NCBI GenBank assembly: GCA_963682175.1
Contig: OY821770.1
Location: forward strand, 18,444,501-18,508,500
DNA length: 64,000 nt
Source: Triglochin maritima
Taxonomy: Eukaryota; Streptophyta; Magnoliopsida; Alismatales; Juncaginaceae
Direction: 5' to 3'
Shown: piece by piece, positions 42,733-54,509 of the stretch
Layout of the letters: each line of letters begins with the position of its first letter
How positions within the stretch are numbered: position 1 is the stretch's first letter
Program-made: the position numbers and the translations under genes
The notes under the pieces: model-generated
Databases searched by the model: none
Told to the model about the DNA's origin: nothing
The model's input: the letters and a program-made list of their open reading frames with translations, nothing else

Positions 42733-45700
42733 TTGAGCAATCAACTCTCACGAGTTCATCTAGATTCCAGTCTAGAGCTCAACCCCAATCCACCTGTTGC
42801 ACCACCTCACCCGGATCCAATGGGTGAGAATGTAGTGGACCCACCTGTTGCACCACCTAGGACTCTTAGGGATCGGTGCTACCCAACGATGGTTGCTCAG
42901 CCATCGTGCATCGTTATGCCCGTCATACCAGGTCGCGACTTCGAACTGAAGGCACAATACCTGAGTATGTTGCCCAAGTTCACCTCTAAGGAAGACCCAT
43001 ATCTCTTCCTTATAGAATTCGAGGAAATCTGCTCCCTTATGCAATACCAGCATATCCCTGAGGAGGCAGTGCGTCTTAAATTCATGCCTCTAGCACTGAA
43101 GGACGATGCTAAGAAATGGCTATATAGTCTAGCCGAAAGATCTATTAGGAGTTGGGCCGAGTTTGTTCAAGTGTTTTTAAAGAAATATTTCCCCAATCAT
43201 AAGACTATTAGGATTAGGAATGAAATTGTTGCATTCGTTCAATCTGAGAGCGAGCCGTTCTATTCCTATCTGGACAGATTTAAGAACCTGTTGACCCAAT
43301 GCCCTCATCATGGAATTCCAAGATGGCAATTGTGCCAAATTATCTATGAGGGGTTGACACCTACATCTAGGGTGATGTTTGAATCTGTAAGCCAAGGAAA
43401 CTTTATGTCCAAAAATGAGAATGATGCTTGGACTTTTCTTGAGGACTTAGCTGATAATAGTATGCAATGGGACACGGCTAGGGCACCGACCAACCCGAGT
43501 ATTGGATCTAGAATAGCAAATCAATCCAGATCAGGTGTCTTAGCTGTAGATGCTTCTGTAGCTGCTGAAGCGAAATTAGTCACCCTTATGCGTAGGATGG
43601 AAAGTCTAGAGCTTCAAACCCGACCCCTAGTGAATCAAATCTCTTATGTTTCTTGCTCTAGGTGTGGTCAAACTGGTCATGTTTTGGAGGAGTGTGCACA
43701 CATTTCTTCGGACATGGAACAAGTTAATGCTGCGTTTAATCGTCCTAGGAACGACCCTTATTCGTCAACCTATAATCCAGGTTGGCGCAACCATCCCAAT
43801 TTTTCATGGAGTCAAGGGAATTCAAATCCTGCACCCATACCCCAGCAAGGCCAACCACCTAGACAACAAATGTACTCAAACAACAACAACAATGATAGTG
43901 ATATCCGATTAACTTTATTGGAAAACTTAATGAAAACATTTGTTCAAACAACTACTCAATCTTTTCAAAAGCTAGAAACTCAAGTAAGTCAATTAGCACA
44001 AGTTGTAGGTGAAAGAGAAAAAGGAAGATTCCCAAGCCAACCCGAGGTGAACCCAAGAATTAATAATCCACATAATCAACATATGCCATATCAACCAATT
44101 CAACATATGCCATATCAACCACCTCAACCATTTAATCCTCAATCATTCAATCCTCAACAAATTAGGCCTCCACCTAATGTACCACATAATGCACCACCTC
44201 CTAATGTGAACAATAATAACAGACTAGTTCATATGGTTCAAGAAGAAGAGCAAAATCAACACATTAATGATATACTTACATTAAGATCTGGAAAATCTGT
44301 TAATAACAATATCACTCACCCTTTGGTTAATGAACCTAATAATTCGGTCACACCTGAGTCATCTAATGAGCCACCAATTCAATCTGAGGAACCAATTGAA
44401 ATTGAACCAACTGAACCTGAAAGAGTATTCATTCCTAAAGCACCATTCCCTAATAGACTTAATAAGAATCATACAAATCAAATGGAGAAAATGTTGGAAG
44501 TTTTTAAGCAAGTAAAAGTAAACATCCCTCTATTAGAAGCTATTCAACAAATTGCACATTATGCAAGATTCTTAAAAGACTTATGCACCAAGAAAAGGAA
44601 AACGCAAGTACCAAAAAGAGTCTTGTTAACTACAAATATATGCTCTGTGTTAACCCAACCTACACAAATCAAATATAAAGACCCTGGTTGTCCAACTATT
44701 TCATGTGTAATTGGTAACACTTTAATCAATAGGGCCTTGCTGGATTTGAGTGCTAGTGTTAATCTGCTTCCTTACTCTGTATATAAAGAATTGGAGATAG
44801 GAGACCTTAAACAGACTAGGACCACACTCCAATTAGCTGATAGATCTGTTAAGATTCCTAGAGGTGTGGTTGATGATGTTCTGATCAAAGTGGGTGAATT
44901 CATATTTCCTGTGGACTTTGTTGTCTTAGACACGGAGCCTGTTGCTAACCCTAGCAATCAAATTCCTGTGATCTTAGGAAGACCTTTTTTAGCCACTTCC
45001 AATGCCCTAATCAATTGTAGGAATGGATTGATGAAATTGTCATTTGGACATTTGACTGCTGAGCTAAATGTTTTTAACTTAGGGAAGCAACCTGAAATTT
45101 TCTTTGATGAATCGAGTGAATTGAATTATATTCACGATTGTAGTGAGGATGATTTGATTTCGGATTACCTAAATTTCACCCAATTGGATGAAGTTGATTT
45201 TCAAAAGAACCTGAGTGGTGAGGCCACAATTTGTGACCAAATCAATCATATAGGTTCGAATCGATCTTCACCCAATTGGTCAGCCTTAGGTGGACTTTTA
45301 GCCGAACCAAGACCTCAAGCCAAACCCTCACTACAAGAACCACCATCACTAGAGTTGAAGCCTCTCCCTACTACACTTAAGTATGCCTTTTTGGGACCCT
45401 CATCCACCCTCCCAGTTATCATAGCATCGGATTTGACCCCCAATCAAGAGAAGGAATTGTTGAGAGTCCTCAGTAGGAATAAAGAAGCTATTGGATGGAC
45501 CATGACCGATATCAAGGGGATTAGCCCATCTATAGTCCAACATAGGATCCATTTGGAGGATAATACTCAACCCTGTAGGGATCCGCAAAGGCGACTTAAC
45601 CCAGTCCTAACTGAGGCGGTCAAAAAGGAAATACTTAAGTGGTTGGACAATGGAATTATATACCCTATATCCGATAGTGCTTGGGTTAGTCCTGTTCAGG

Positions 45701-46398
45701 TTGTCCCTAAGAAATCTGGAGTCACTGTAGTTGAGAATGAGCTTAATGAGTTAGTCCCGACCCGTATCCAAACCGGTTGGAGGATTTGCATTGACTATAG
45801 GAAACTGAATTCTGCAACCCGTAAGGACCACTTCCCTCTTCCTTTCATAGATCAAATGTTAGAACGGTTGGCCGGATATGAGTATTATTGTTTTCTTGAT
45901 GGATATTCCGGATATAACCAAATTCCTATCACTCCCGAGGATCAGGAGAAAACTACCTTCACGTGCCCATTCAACACATTTGCTTTCTGTCGCATCCCCT
46001 TTGGCTTGTGCAATGCTCCTGCCACATTTCAAAGATGTATGGTGAGCATCTTCTCTGAAATGGTGGATAATTTCATGGAAATTTTCATGGATGATTTCTC
46101 TGTCTTTGGTCCCACTTTTGCCAATTGTTTGAACCATTTGGAATTAGTACTAGTAAGGTGTAAGGAGAAGAACTTGACCTTAAATTGGGGAAAATGTCAT
46201 TTCATGGTTAAGCATGGAATAGTACTTGGTCACATTGTATCTAAGGATGGCATTCAAGTGGATAAAGCCAAGGTGGATTTGATTAAGCATCTCCCTCCAC
46301 CAACAAATGTCAAAGAGATTCGTTCATTTTTAGGGCATGCCGGATTCTATCGAAGGTTTATAAAGGACTTTAGTAAGGTGGCTAGACCATTGACTTAA
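42733..46398 (+). CDS. Gypsy Gag-Pol: gag, zinc knuckle, protease, reverse transcriptase (ends at premature stop)
   Basis: The frame opens at 42733, but the first ATG is 42820 (MGENVVDPPVAPP). The retrotransposon gag domain is at 42960-43450 (WAEFVQVFLKKYFPNHKT). A CX2CX4HX4C knuckle CSRCGQTGHVLEEC follows at about 43654, then a proline/asparagine-rich linker (43750-44240). The aspartic protease (LLDLSASVNLLP, about 44730; ILGRPFLATSNALI) comes next. RT from about 45570 has WVSPVQVVPKK, RICIDYRKLN, YSGYNQIPI and FMDDFSVFG at 46085-46111. It stops at TAA 46396-46398, where [14 protein letters not shown] shows a CAA or similar codon lost. Gag would assemble the particle and RT copies the RNA. 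Confidence 0.9.
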   Translation: MSNQLSRVHLDSSLELNPNPPVAPPHPDPMGENVVDPPVAPPRTLRDRCYPTMVAQPSCIVMPVIPGRDFELKAQYLSMLPKFTSKEDPYLFLIEFEEICSLMQYQHIPEEAVRLKFMPLALKDDAKKWLYSLAERSIRSWAEFVQVFLKKYFPNHKTIRIRNEIVAFVQSESEPFYSYLDRFKNLLTQCPHHGIPRWQLCQIIYEGLTPTSRVMFESVSQGNFMSKNENDAWTFLEDLADNSMQWDTARAPTNPSIGSRIANQSRSGVLAVDASVAAEAKLVTLMRRMESLELQTRPLVNQISYVSCSRCGQTGHVLEECAHISSDMEQVNAAFNRPRNDPYSSTYNPGWRNHPNFSWSQGNSNPAPIPQQGQPPRQQMYSNNNNNDSDIRLTLLENLMKTFVQTTTQSFQKLETQVSQLAQVVGEREKGRFPSQPEVNPRINNPHNQHMPYQPIQHMPYQPPQPFNPQSFNPQQIRPPPNVPHNAPPPNVNNNNRLVHMVQEEEQNQHINDILTLRSGKSVNNNITHPLVNEPNNSVTPESSNEPPIQSEEPIEIEPTEPERVFIPKAPFPNRLNKNHTNQMEKMLEVFKQVKVNIPLLEAIQQIAHYARFLKDLCTKKRKTQVPKRVLLTTNICSVLTQPTQIKYKDPGCPTISCVIGNTLINRALLDLSASVNLLPYSVYKELEIGDLKQTRTTLQLADRSVKIPRGVVDDVLIKVGEFIFPVDFVVLDTEPVANPSNQIPVILGRPFLATSNALINCRNGLMKLSFGHLTAELNVFNLGKQPEIFFDESSELNYIHDCSEDDLISDYLNFTQLDEVDFQKNLSGEATICDQINHIGSNRSSPNWSALGGLLAEPRPQAKPSLQEPPSLELKPLPTTLKYAFLGPSSTLPVIIASDLTPNQEKELLRVLSRNKEAIGWTMTDIKGISPSIVQHRIHLEDNTQPCRDPQRRLNPVLTEAVKKEILKWLDNGIIYPISDSAWVSPVQVVPKKSGVTVVENELNELVPTRIQTGWRICIDYRKLNSATRKDHFPLPFIDQMLERLAGYEYYCFLDGYSGYNQIPITPEDQEKTTFTCPFNTFAFCRIPFGLCNAPATFQRCMVSIFSEMVDNFMEIFMDDFSVFGPTFANCLNHLELVLVRCKEKNLTLNWGKCHFMVKHGIVLGHIVSKDGIQVDKAKVDLIKHLPPPTNVKEIRSFLGHAGFYRRFIKDFSKVARPLT

Positions 46399-47541
46399 TT
46401 ATTAACGAAAGACTCTAAGTTTGAATTTTCTGATAAATGTTTGGAGTCCTTTAACCACCTTACGAGGGAATTGACGTCGGCACCCATTATTCATTCACCC
46501 GATTGGACCCAACCCTTTGAGATAATGTGTGATGCATCGGATTATGCCATAGGAGCGGTGTTGGGTCAGAAAATTGAAAAGAAACCTCATGTGATATATT
46601 ATGCTAGTAAAACATTGAATGATGCTCAATTGAACAATACGGTAACCGAGAAAGAATTTCTAGCAGTCATTTTTGCCTTGGAAAATTTTCGACAATATTT
46701 GATAGGCACACATGTGATTATTTACACAGATCATGCGGCAATACGACATTTAGTGAACAAAAAGGATGCCAAGCCACGTTTATTGCGTTGGATCTTACTA
46801 CTGCAAGAATTTGATGTCGAAATCCGTGATAAAAAGGGTTGTGAAAATGTAGTCGCCGATCACTTGTCTAGAATTCCTCTTATCCCAGTGAATAACACAC
46901 CAGTGAATGAGAACTTTCCGGATGAACAGATTATGGTTGTGTCTGGTGAACCATGGTTCGCCGATATAGTCAATTTCTTAGTAACTGGTGTGACCCCGAC
47001 TGAATGGTCTAAGAACGATCAAGCCAAATTTAGGTCCCTAGTGAAGAATTTTTATTGGGATGACCCATATCGTTTCAAGTATTGTTCAGATCAAATCATT
47101 AGGAGATGTGTTCCTGAGGAGGAATTTGCAAGTGTTCTATCTTTTTGTCATGACCAAGCATGTGGAGGACATTTTGGAGCTAAGAAAACCGCGGCCAAAG
47201 TGTTACAGTGGGGATTTTATTGGCCCACCCTATTTAAGGATTCTTGCTCTAGATGTCAAATGCTAGGAAAACTCTCTCGTAGAGACATGATGCCTCTGCA
47301 CCCTATTGTCATAGTTGATATCTTCAATGTTTGGGGCATCGATTTTATGGGCCCGTTTCCAATGTCTTTTGGGAAGGAGTATATCTTGCTAGCTGTGGAC
47401 TATGTGTCCAAGTTGGTTGAGGCTATCCCCACAAAATCCAATGACAACAAAGTTGTTGTAAAATTTCTGAGGGAGGTACTGCACGTACCATTATCAGTAA
47501 CCGGGGTACTCATTTCAGTAATAGATCATTTGAAGCTTTGA
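46399..47541 (+). pseudogene. Gypsy Pol continued: RNase H and integrase N-terminal half
   Basis: Same frame as the preceding ORF after the TAA. RNase H shows [14 protein letters not shown] and [10 protein letters not shown]. The integrase zinc-binding region ([21 protein letters not shown] then CSRCQ) and core start ([23 protein letters not shown]) follow. Near 47485-47495 bases are missing and the frame is lost, ending in a stop at 47541. Confidence 0.88.
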
Positions 47542-48212
47542 CGAGAAAATATTTCATAACTCATAAGTTAGCTACCGCGTATCACCCTCAAACAAGTGGA
47601 AAAGTTGAGGTTTCCAATAGACAAATCAAGCAAATTCTGGAAAAGACGGTTAATGCCTCACGTAAGGATTGGTCTGTAAGAATTAATGATGCGTTGTGGG
47701 CCTATCGGACCGCTTTCAAGACCAATTTAGGAATGTCCCCTCACCGGTTAGTCTATGGAAAAGTGTGTCACTTACCGGTCGAATTGGAGCATAGAGCCCT
47801 TTGGGCTATTAAGCAACTGAATATGGATTTAGAGGCAACCGGTAATGCTCGAAAATTGTATTTAGTTGAGCTTGAGGAAATAAGAAATGAGGCTTATGAG
47901 AATGCTAAAATTTATAAGGAAAAGACCAAGGTTTTTCATGATAAATCCATCGTTAGGAAATCTTTTTCTCCTGGACAGTTGGTCCTTCTCTATAACTCTC
48001 GCCTTCATCTCTTTTCCGGCAAACTCAAGAGTCGTTGGATCGGCCCTTTCATGATCAAAACCGTTTTCCCTCACGGAGCGGTCGAGATCAGTAATCCAGA
48101 GAACGGTGAAAACTTTAAAGTTAATGGGCATCGATTGAAGCCCTACTTAAATCGTCTCTCCAATGTTGCAGAGGAAGTCGTGTTTTTACACGCAATTCCT
48201 CATTTTGATTAA
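47487..48212 (+). pseudogene. Gypsy Pol: integrase C-terminal half
   Basis: The shifted frame picks up [11 protein letters not shown] (second catalytic Asp region changed to Asn-Arg). It continues through [17 protein letters not shown] with the catalytic Glu, [22 protein letters not shown] and the C-terminal SH3-like part ending PHFD. The stop is at 48210-48212. In intact relatives this is one frame with the preceding part. Confidence 0.85.
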
Positions 48213-48332
48213 GTTTTAGTTTATCTCCAAAAAAAAAAGAGTTGGTACATGACTTATTTTTGGAGAACGGTGGGAGTACATGACTTATTTTTCTAAATCT
48301 AACGTATACCACTTTAGCAACATTCTTCAAAC

Positions 48333-49208
48333 ATGGTGTTTTCCGAGAAGAACTTCCACCCATTGCTTGTTAGTGATCAATATGGCACCCACTTTTATGA
48401 CGAAATCATAGCACGGAGTTGGAGCTACTTGGTCCATAATAACAATGATGTTTACTGCCCTAGCTTAGTGGAGGAGTTCTATAGCAGTATCACTAACATA
48501 GACCTGGACAGTGGGTACATTTTATTGAATTGGAGAAACAAAGTCTGGGTGATTGACCTCCACATTATCTCCAACTTGACTGACATACCACAAGGGGCCT
48601 CCACTTTGCCATCCGAGGAACTCAGTTTCTATCGGTCACTTATGGGACCAGATTGTGTGCTTAGTCGTGATCGGGGTATCAAGGGCATATCCATGTACCG
48701 GAATGTCTTTACAACATGTAGGTGGGCATGCCAAAACGTCACGAGTAATACCCACAACACTTCTTTTCGCACTGTTGAGATGGGCATCGTTCACTCCCTG
48801 ATGACCCATGATCGCACTTACTGTATGTGCCGACGGCTTCTGACCACCATTGGAGAAGGCCACCAACGCAGCTCCCAACCTCTGCCATGCCTTGTCACCA
48901 CTATCTGCAAGCACTTCATGGCCTATGAGTCTTTCTGGGTGTACGAAACCGACATGCTCCCTTGTATGGTGGAACGAGAGACATCTTCCTATTGTGGCAC
49001 TATAGCGGACATGTGGTCACCTCCAGAAATGGAGGATGTTATGCAATCAATTGAGTCGTCTGAAGACTCCGCAGCATTCTGGGCTCAGTCAACCGCAGAA
49101 AACTCTGACGAGCATAGGTCCCGAATGTGGGGCGGGATGAAGCGCCTCAATAGCAAACAGAACAAAGCACTCTCCGACCGTGGAGAGTCGTCATCCCGCA
49201 GGCGGTAA
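48333..49208 (+). CDS. Gypsy third ORF (env-like/Athila ORF), 291 residues
   Basis: An intact ATG-to-stop frame 120 bases after pol. It contains YCPSLVEEFYSSITN, WRNKVWVIDLHIISNLTDIP and later HSLMTHDRTYCMC. This general form belongs to the putative plant transposon protein region found in Athila-type elements between pol and the 3' LTR. I see no signal peptide or clear membrane segment, and the C-terminus is hydrophilic (SSEDSAAFWAQ, RGESSSRRR). The name env-like rests on position, and the function is unknown. It is the only apparently undamaged gene of this element. Confidence 0.7.
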   Translation: MVFSEKNFHPLLVSDQYGTHFYDEIIARSWSYLVHNNNDVYCPSLVEEFYSSITNIDLDSGYILLNWRNKVWVIDLHIISNLTDIPQGASTLPSEELSFYRSLMGPDCVLSRDRGIKGISMYRNVFTTCRWACQNVTSNTHNTSFRTVEMGIVHSLMTHDRTYCMCRRLLTTIGEGHQRSSQPLPCLVTTICKHFMAYESFWVYETDMLPCMVERETSSYCGTIADMWSPPEMEDVMQSIESSEDSAAFWAQSTAENSDEHRSRMWGGMKRLNSKQNKALSDRGESSSRRR

Positions 49209-50142
49209 CTTTATTATTTTTTGCATTGCCTATATTATCTAATTTTGCAAACATTGGGGACAATGCATGAAATAGGTGTAGGGGGGCGACTAGTTATATA
49301 CTTATCTATTTTATTTTTATTTCTCCAAAAAAAAATCAATGTTTCATGACTTAGCTTAAGATTGAACTACCAAAACCCGAGTACAAATTGCATTGAGTTT
49401 TTGTTCCTTATTATATAGTTCTGCTTGTAGAAACTATGACATAAATCTAAGTTCCAAAGAAATAACTCATTACCCTTTAAGACATGTATGCACTTAAATT
49501 GGATGAATCAAATCTTTGAAGTGGTTGATGAAAAGCAAAGGTTGAGGAAAATATACCGGGAAGTGTGGACTTCTGATAGCAATTAAGCCTTGAGGAAAAT
49601 AAAAGGGGAATAAAAGTAAGGAAAGCACATATTGCAAAATGATTACAAAAGCCCAAGCCTTCGAGTCACTGGTCCGTAGGGGTATCTTGAAACCCGGTAA
49701 CTTGAGTCTGCCAGCTCGGGATTATCGACCAAACTCGCTACACGAATGCAAAAGGGTAAAAGTATCAAATAAGCAAATATGTTGAATCACGGGGAATTAT
49801 TACTGTAAGATACTCAAGGCCCAAAGTTAGAAGAATGATTCATGCCATGGTTGATCCAAATGATACTTCACCACCAGAGGAGGCGTGCAAAATGATTTAA
49901 GTGATAACATGTGTAGAAGGGTTAGTGGTGTGAATGTTGGAGGAACAAAGACCAAGTTAGAATTTTTATGAGTTAGATTTATATAATGAGCATGCAAGAA
50001 TTCTAAGTGAAATGTATAAGGTTGAGGTGGAGATATTGAAAGGTATTAATGAAATATTGAATTAAGACTTTGTGGGTGTGTCAACTGAAAACCCTCACGA
50101 GACAAAACTCGTCCTCTAAGGAAACTTAGGGGCTTAAAGGCT
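49209..50142 (+). other. Gypsy 3' untranslated region
   Basis: No recognisable gene. It ends with AGGAAACTTAGGGGC, a modest purine-rich tract 16-30 bases before the 3' LTR that may be the plus-strand primer. Confidence 0.5.
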
Positions 50143-51538
50143 TGTTGCACATGCTAAGTGCAACCGTGATTCCTACGAAAGTGAGTTAGGATTTCCGTGC
50201 TTTCATACTTATATTTCTCATGTTTTGTTTTGCTCGAGACTAGCAAAATCTAGGTGTAGGGTTATTTGATGCATTGCATACATTGCATCATATGTCTTTC
50301 ATTTAGATTATTTTTATATAAATAAATGCTACTAAGGTATTGTTTTGAGCAATTGTGCAAAATTCAGGAGTTACAATGCAATTTACCAATATTCGAGCTA
50401 AAACGCGTGCAATGGACTCAAATAGATCACAAAGACCAATTAGCTAGAGATCCAAGCTCAAGTTGAAATCCAAGTGATTGCATAAAAAACCAGACCTGAT
50501 CGCAAATTAGAAGGACTAAAAAGTTATTTTGGAGGAGTATTCAAGAAGAAATCAAATTCGGATCTCCAAAGATATGCAATAATTGATTTAGACGCGTGGA
50601 GGCCATCTAGAACATACCAAAAACACACCCGTAAAATCACAAATTGATCTGGACCATCCATGCGGCGATTCCGCCGCATCTGACGGTCAATGTGCGGCGG
50701 AAACGCCGCACGGTTTGCGATCCGTGCCCCTTATTTTCGTCCAGTTGTGTCATAGCACGTGTCCTTCCTTATTCATACTTAGGGTTCCTTGTATCGGCTA
50801 TAAATAGCCCCGAAATATTGTTGTAAAAAACTTTGAACTTTTTTGTATTCTATTCTATAGCAATAAAATTCTGCCCATTTATTTCTCCCTTGTCTTTGTC
50901 TTTCGTAAGCTTAGTTTTAGATTAATATTTCATGTTCTTAATTCCAGTAGAGTAATTTAGTTGTTCTTTATTCTTCTCTTAGAATAATTTGTTGCATTCT
51001 TAGAATAATTGCATTTGTTTTCGTAGATCGTAGTTTAGTATAATATTTCTTTTTTTTCCCGTAGTCTCTCGATGATCTCCATGACCCCTTCTCCCCATCT
51101 TCTCCCCATGGGTTTCTAAAACCCTCCAAAGGGTGGGGGTGACGGATTTAGGGTTAGAGAAGAGAGATTGTTTTTATTTTAATTTCTTGTTAGTGTTTTA
51201 ATCATATGAGTTTTTGTTAAATCAATTATCATATGATGCTTAATATCTCACTTAATTTATAATAATTTTCGTGATTTCTAATCTAACTCGAAGATTCATA
51301 ACTCCCACCCGCTGGACTCTCATCCATAGTTGTTTTTTTTCTTAGTTTTTGTTTTTGTTGTTCTTGCTTTAGAAAAAATTAAAAAATCCAAAAATCTCAA
51401 ACGAACTCTATTTCTCTTCTTCTTTCCTTAATCAAAAAATCACAAAAATATAAGAATCTCTCCCTCCTTGTGTTTTTCCCGTACTTGCCGCGTCTTCATC
51501 GACGTCGTGCACTTGCGGTATAAATAAAAATCTCATCA
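50143..51538 (+). repeat. Gypsy 3' LTR
   Basis: Direct copy of 39986-41378 followed by GCATT (51539-51543). Confidence 0.85.
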
Positions 51539-51543
51539 GCATT

Positions 51544-54484
51544 TGAGGTATGACATATGTTAGAGAGTCATTTTGAAGGTCGATCATATGTTAAGGAAAC
51601 TTGGATAGATTCATTTATGCAAAAAAATGAAATGTTTGCTATGAAGCCGAATGAAACCATAAGCGAGATGCACACTCGCTTTACTCATATTACTAACTCC
51701 TTGAAGAACTTTGGTAAGGTTTTGGTTGAAAGTGATAGGGTACGGAAGTTTCTTAGGTCATTAACTTTGGAATGGGAGAAAAAGACCACAACAATAGAAG
51801 AAGCCAAAGACCTCTCAAAGTTGAAGATGAAGGATCTCATAGGAAGCCTCATGGCTTATGAGATTCAAATGAATAAAGAAGAGAGAAGGAGAAGGAGCGG
51901 GAAGGGTCAAGAAGGAAAGAAAGGACTATCGCTATAAAAGCAACCTCAGATTCGGAAGTTATTGAAGACTAGGACACCAATGAAGATGTCGCATTCTTAA
52001 CCCACAACTTCAAGAAGTTCCTCTCTAAAGGAAAATTCAAAAGAGGAAAAGGACAATCATCTCGTACGTTCACATGCTATTAATGCAACAAAACCGTCCA
52101 CATGAAGAAAGATTGCCCCTTGCTTAGGCCAAGAGACTGTGAACGAAGAGAAGAGATATCCTCCTAGACGAGAAAGAGAGGAGAGACCAAGAAGAGATAT
52201 AGAAGAAAGTTCCTCATGAAGAAACAAAGTGGAGAGGCCTAGAAGACGAGAACGTGATGATAATAAGAGAAGAGATAACACCAAAAAGATGGGAAGAAGG
52301 CCCTCAAGGTCACTTGGGATGATTCAAGCTCATCAAAGGATTCCGACTCCGAGTACTCTAAAGATGAGGAAGCACACTTGTGTGTCATCGCCACTAATGA
52401 GGATTCGGAATCAAGCTTGCCTCCTTCACCGAAGAAGAATGATCAACATCAAGTGGTGGAAATCGACGACAATGAGGTAATCTCTCATGAGGAAATTTCT
52501 TACGATGACTTATTAGATGCATTTCATGAACTTGCTAAGCGATATGAAATGATTTGTCATAAAAACAAACTAGGAAGAAAAGTGGATCTAGATTTATTTA
52601 TCAAATATAACATTTTGTCTAAAGAAAATGAATTACTCAATGATGAGAAAAAACCTTGAAATCTACAAAAGAATGTCATGCAAATGAAGATCATTTTGCT
52701 AGAAATGAAGAACTTACAAAAGCTCTAGAGAAATTCACTTAGGGTGAAAAATTCTTGACATACTTCTTGGCACCCAAACTCAATCCCTAATAAAGCATGG
52801 CTTAGGATACAAGGGAGGTAAACAAAAGAAATCCACATCATACTTTGTTAAAATTAACATCTCTTTTGTTAAGAAAGTAAATCATTCAAATGTATGGGTA
52901 CCTAATACTACAAAAGTTTGGGTACCAAAAGCTAACCCTCAAGGACCCAAACAAATTTGGGTACCAAAGTCTTCACTTGTTTCCTTGTTTGTAGATAAAA
53001 TCAAGGAGAAAGGGGAAGTGGATTCTCGACAGTGGGTGCTCGAGGCACATGACGGGAGACTCCCACGTTCTATCAAGCATAAAGCCTAAGAAGGGAGGAA
53101 CCATCACGTTTGGAAACAATGCTAAAGGTCATATTGTCGACATTGGTAATGTTGGTAATACTTCTACTCCAACTATTGAAAACGTTTTATTAGTAGATTG
53201 TTTGAAACATAGCTTGCTAAGTGTTAGTCAATTAATCGATAAAAACTTCTGAGTTGTGTTTTATAAACCTACTTGTCATATCATTTCCAAACATAACATG
53301 AAAACCGTTTTCAAAGGTTATAGATCGAATAATATTTATATTGTGCATGTTGATAATCTTAGCAATATGAATGTTGAAACATGTCTTGTTGCCTCACATG
53401 ACGAAGCTTGGTTATGGCATAACCGTTTGGGACATATTAGTAAGTAACAATTGCACAAATTATCCAAACTTGAATTAGTTAGAGGACTTCCGAAAGTCAA
53501 TTTCAAAAAGGACAAGCTTTGTGATGCATGCCAATTTAGAGAACAATTCAAATCTTCTTTCAAATCTTTAAATATGGTATCAACTTCAAAACTTCATGAG
53601 CTTTTGCACTTAGATCTTTTTGGACCTTCACAGACCATGAATCTAGGAGGCCAAAAAAATATGCTTTTGTGATTGTTGATGATTTTTCAAGATTTACTTG
53701 GTTTTGTTCTTAGCAAACAAACATGATGCTTTTGAAAGATTTAAATTTTTTTGCAAACGTGTTCAAAGGAAAAAGGACTCCAACATCATTACTATTCATA
53801 GTGATCATGGAGGAGAGTTTGAAAATGACACTTTTCAAAAAAAATGTGAAAAATATGGAATTGAGCATAATTTTTCTTTTCATCGCACTCCTCGAGAAAA
53901 TGAGGTAGTTGAGAGGAAAAATATAACACTTCAAAAATGGCAAGAACCATGCTTGTAGGAAAAAAAACGGCTTCCAAAATACTTTTGAGGCGAAGCCGTT
54001 AATATCTCTTGCTATGTTTTGAATCGTGTTCTCATTCGACCCATTTTAAAGAAAACTCCTCTTGCGTTTTGATATAACCGTATTCCTAAAATTTCATACT
54101 TCAAAGCTTTTCGTTCAAAATGATTTACCCTCAACACTAAAGATAACTTGGATAAATTTAATGCTAAATCCGATGACGCTATATTTTTAGGGTATTCTGA
54201 TATGACTAAATCATATAGAGTCTATAATAAACGAACTAGTTGTGTCGAGGAATCTCTACACGTCAACTTTTATGAATTAGCATGTGTAGACAATTCCACT
54301 CTTGATGATGATTGTATGGATATCATTAGACATGTATCATCCCAAGATGCCACACTCGAGTCTCATCAAGAATTTCCAAGTCCTCCTCGAGAGGATAAAG
54401 AGGAACTTCCTAAGGATTGGACCTTTGTAAGGGATCATCCAAAGGACCTTATAATAGGAGATGTTTCTCAAGGTGTAGCAACAC
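51544..54484 (+). pseudogene. Copia-2 gag second part, protease and integrase
   Basis: Gag resumes with FEV-stop-HMLESHFEGRSYVKE and runs to 51937 (FLRSLTLEWEKKTTTIEEAKDLS, typical of SIRE-type gag). The CCHC knuckle near 52075 has a stop inside it. The protease region is WILDSGCSRHMTG near 53025. The integrase zinc region is WHNRLGHIS (53433), and the core is VIVDDFSRFTWV (one inserted A near 53650-53660 shifts the frame) and IHSDHGGEFEN (53793). The linker RDHPKDLIIGDVSQGVATRSRA ends at about 54490. RT and RNase H are absent. Confidence 0.85.
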
Positions 54485-54495
54485 GATCTAGAGCC

Positions 54496-54509
54496 CATTA
54501 GATCCTACA
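54496..54509 (+). repeat. 14-base stub of the Copia-2 3' LTR at a deletion junction
   Basis: CATTAGATCCTACA equals the last 14 bases of the 5' LTR (39673-39686) and follows integrase linker sequence directly. Confidence 0.7.

Larger units (their letters stand above)
39986..51538 (+). mobile_element. Athila-type Ty3/Gypsy retrotransposon, near full length
   Basis: LTRs 39986-41378 and 50143-51538, a tRNA-Asp primer site, a gag-pol ORF of about 1200 codons, broken RNase H/integrase frames, and a separate env-like ORF downstream of pol. The pol order (RT, RNase H, then integrase), the RT wording (VVPKKSG, FMDDFSVFG, SFLGHAGFYRRFIKDFS) and the third ORF identify the Tat/Athila branch. A hand comparison of the LTRs finds roughly 30-35 substitutions in 1.39 kb. 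It sits inside the gag gene of Copia-2. Confidence 0.93.
38126..54509 (+). mobile_element. Copia-2: SIRE/Maximus-like Copia, truncated at its 3' end, hosting an Athila-type Gypsy
   Basis: A 5' LTR of about 1.56 kb (38126-39686, starts TGATGATTAATTAAC, ends AGATCCTACA) is followed by the primer site TGGTATCAGAGT. Gag is split by the Gypsy element at 39986-51538. Protease and integrase follow at 53000-54480. RT, RNase H and nearly all of the 3' LTR are gone: integrase linker sequence passes straight into CATTAGATCCTACA (54496-54509), the last 14 bases of the LTR. Flanks CATTT and ATTTT are similar but not a clean TSD. The 5' boundary could be off by a few bases. Confidence 0.8.

Noticed and set aside
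42772..43053. 93-codon minus-strand open frame over gag of the Gypsy element
   Set aside because: Antisense shadow of the conserved gag reading frame.
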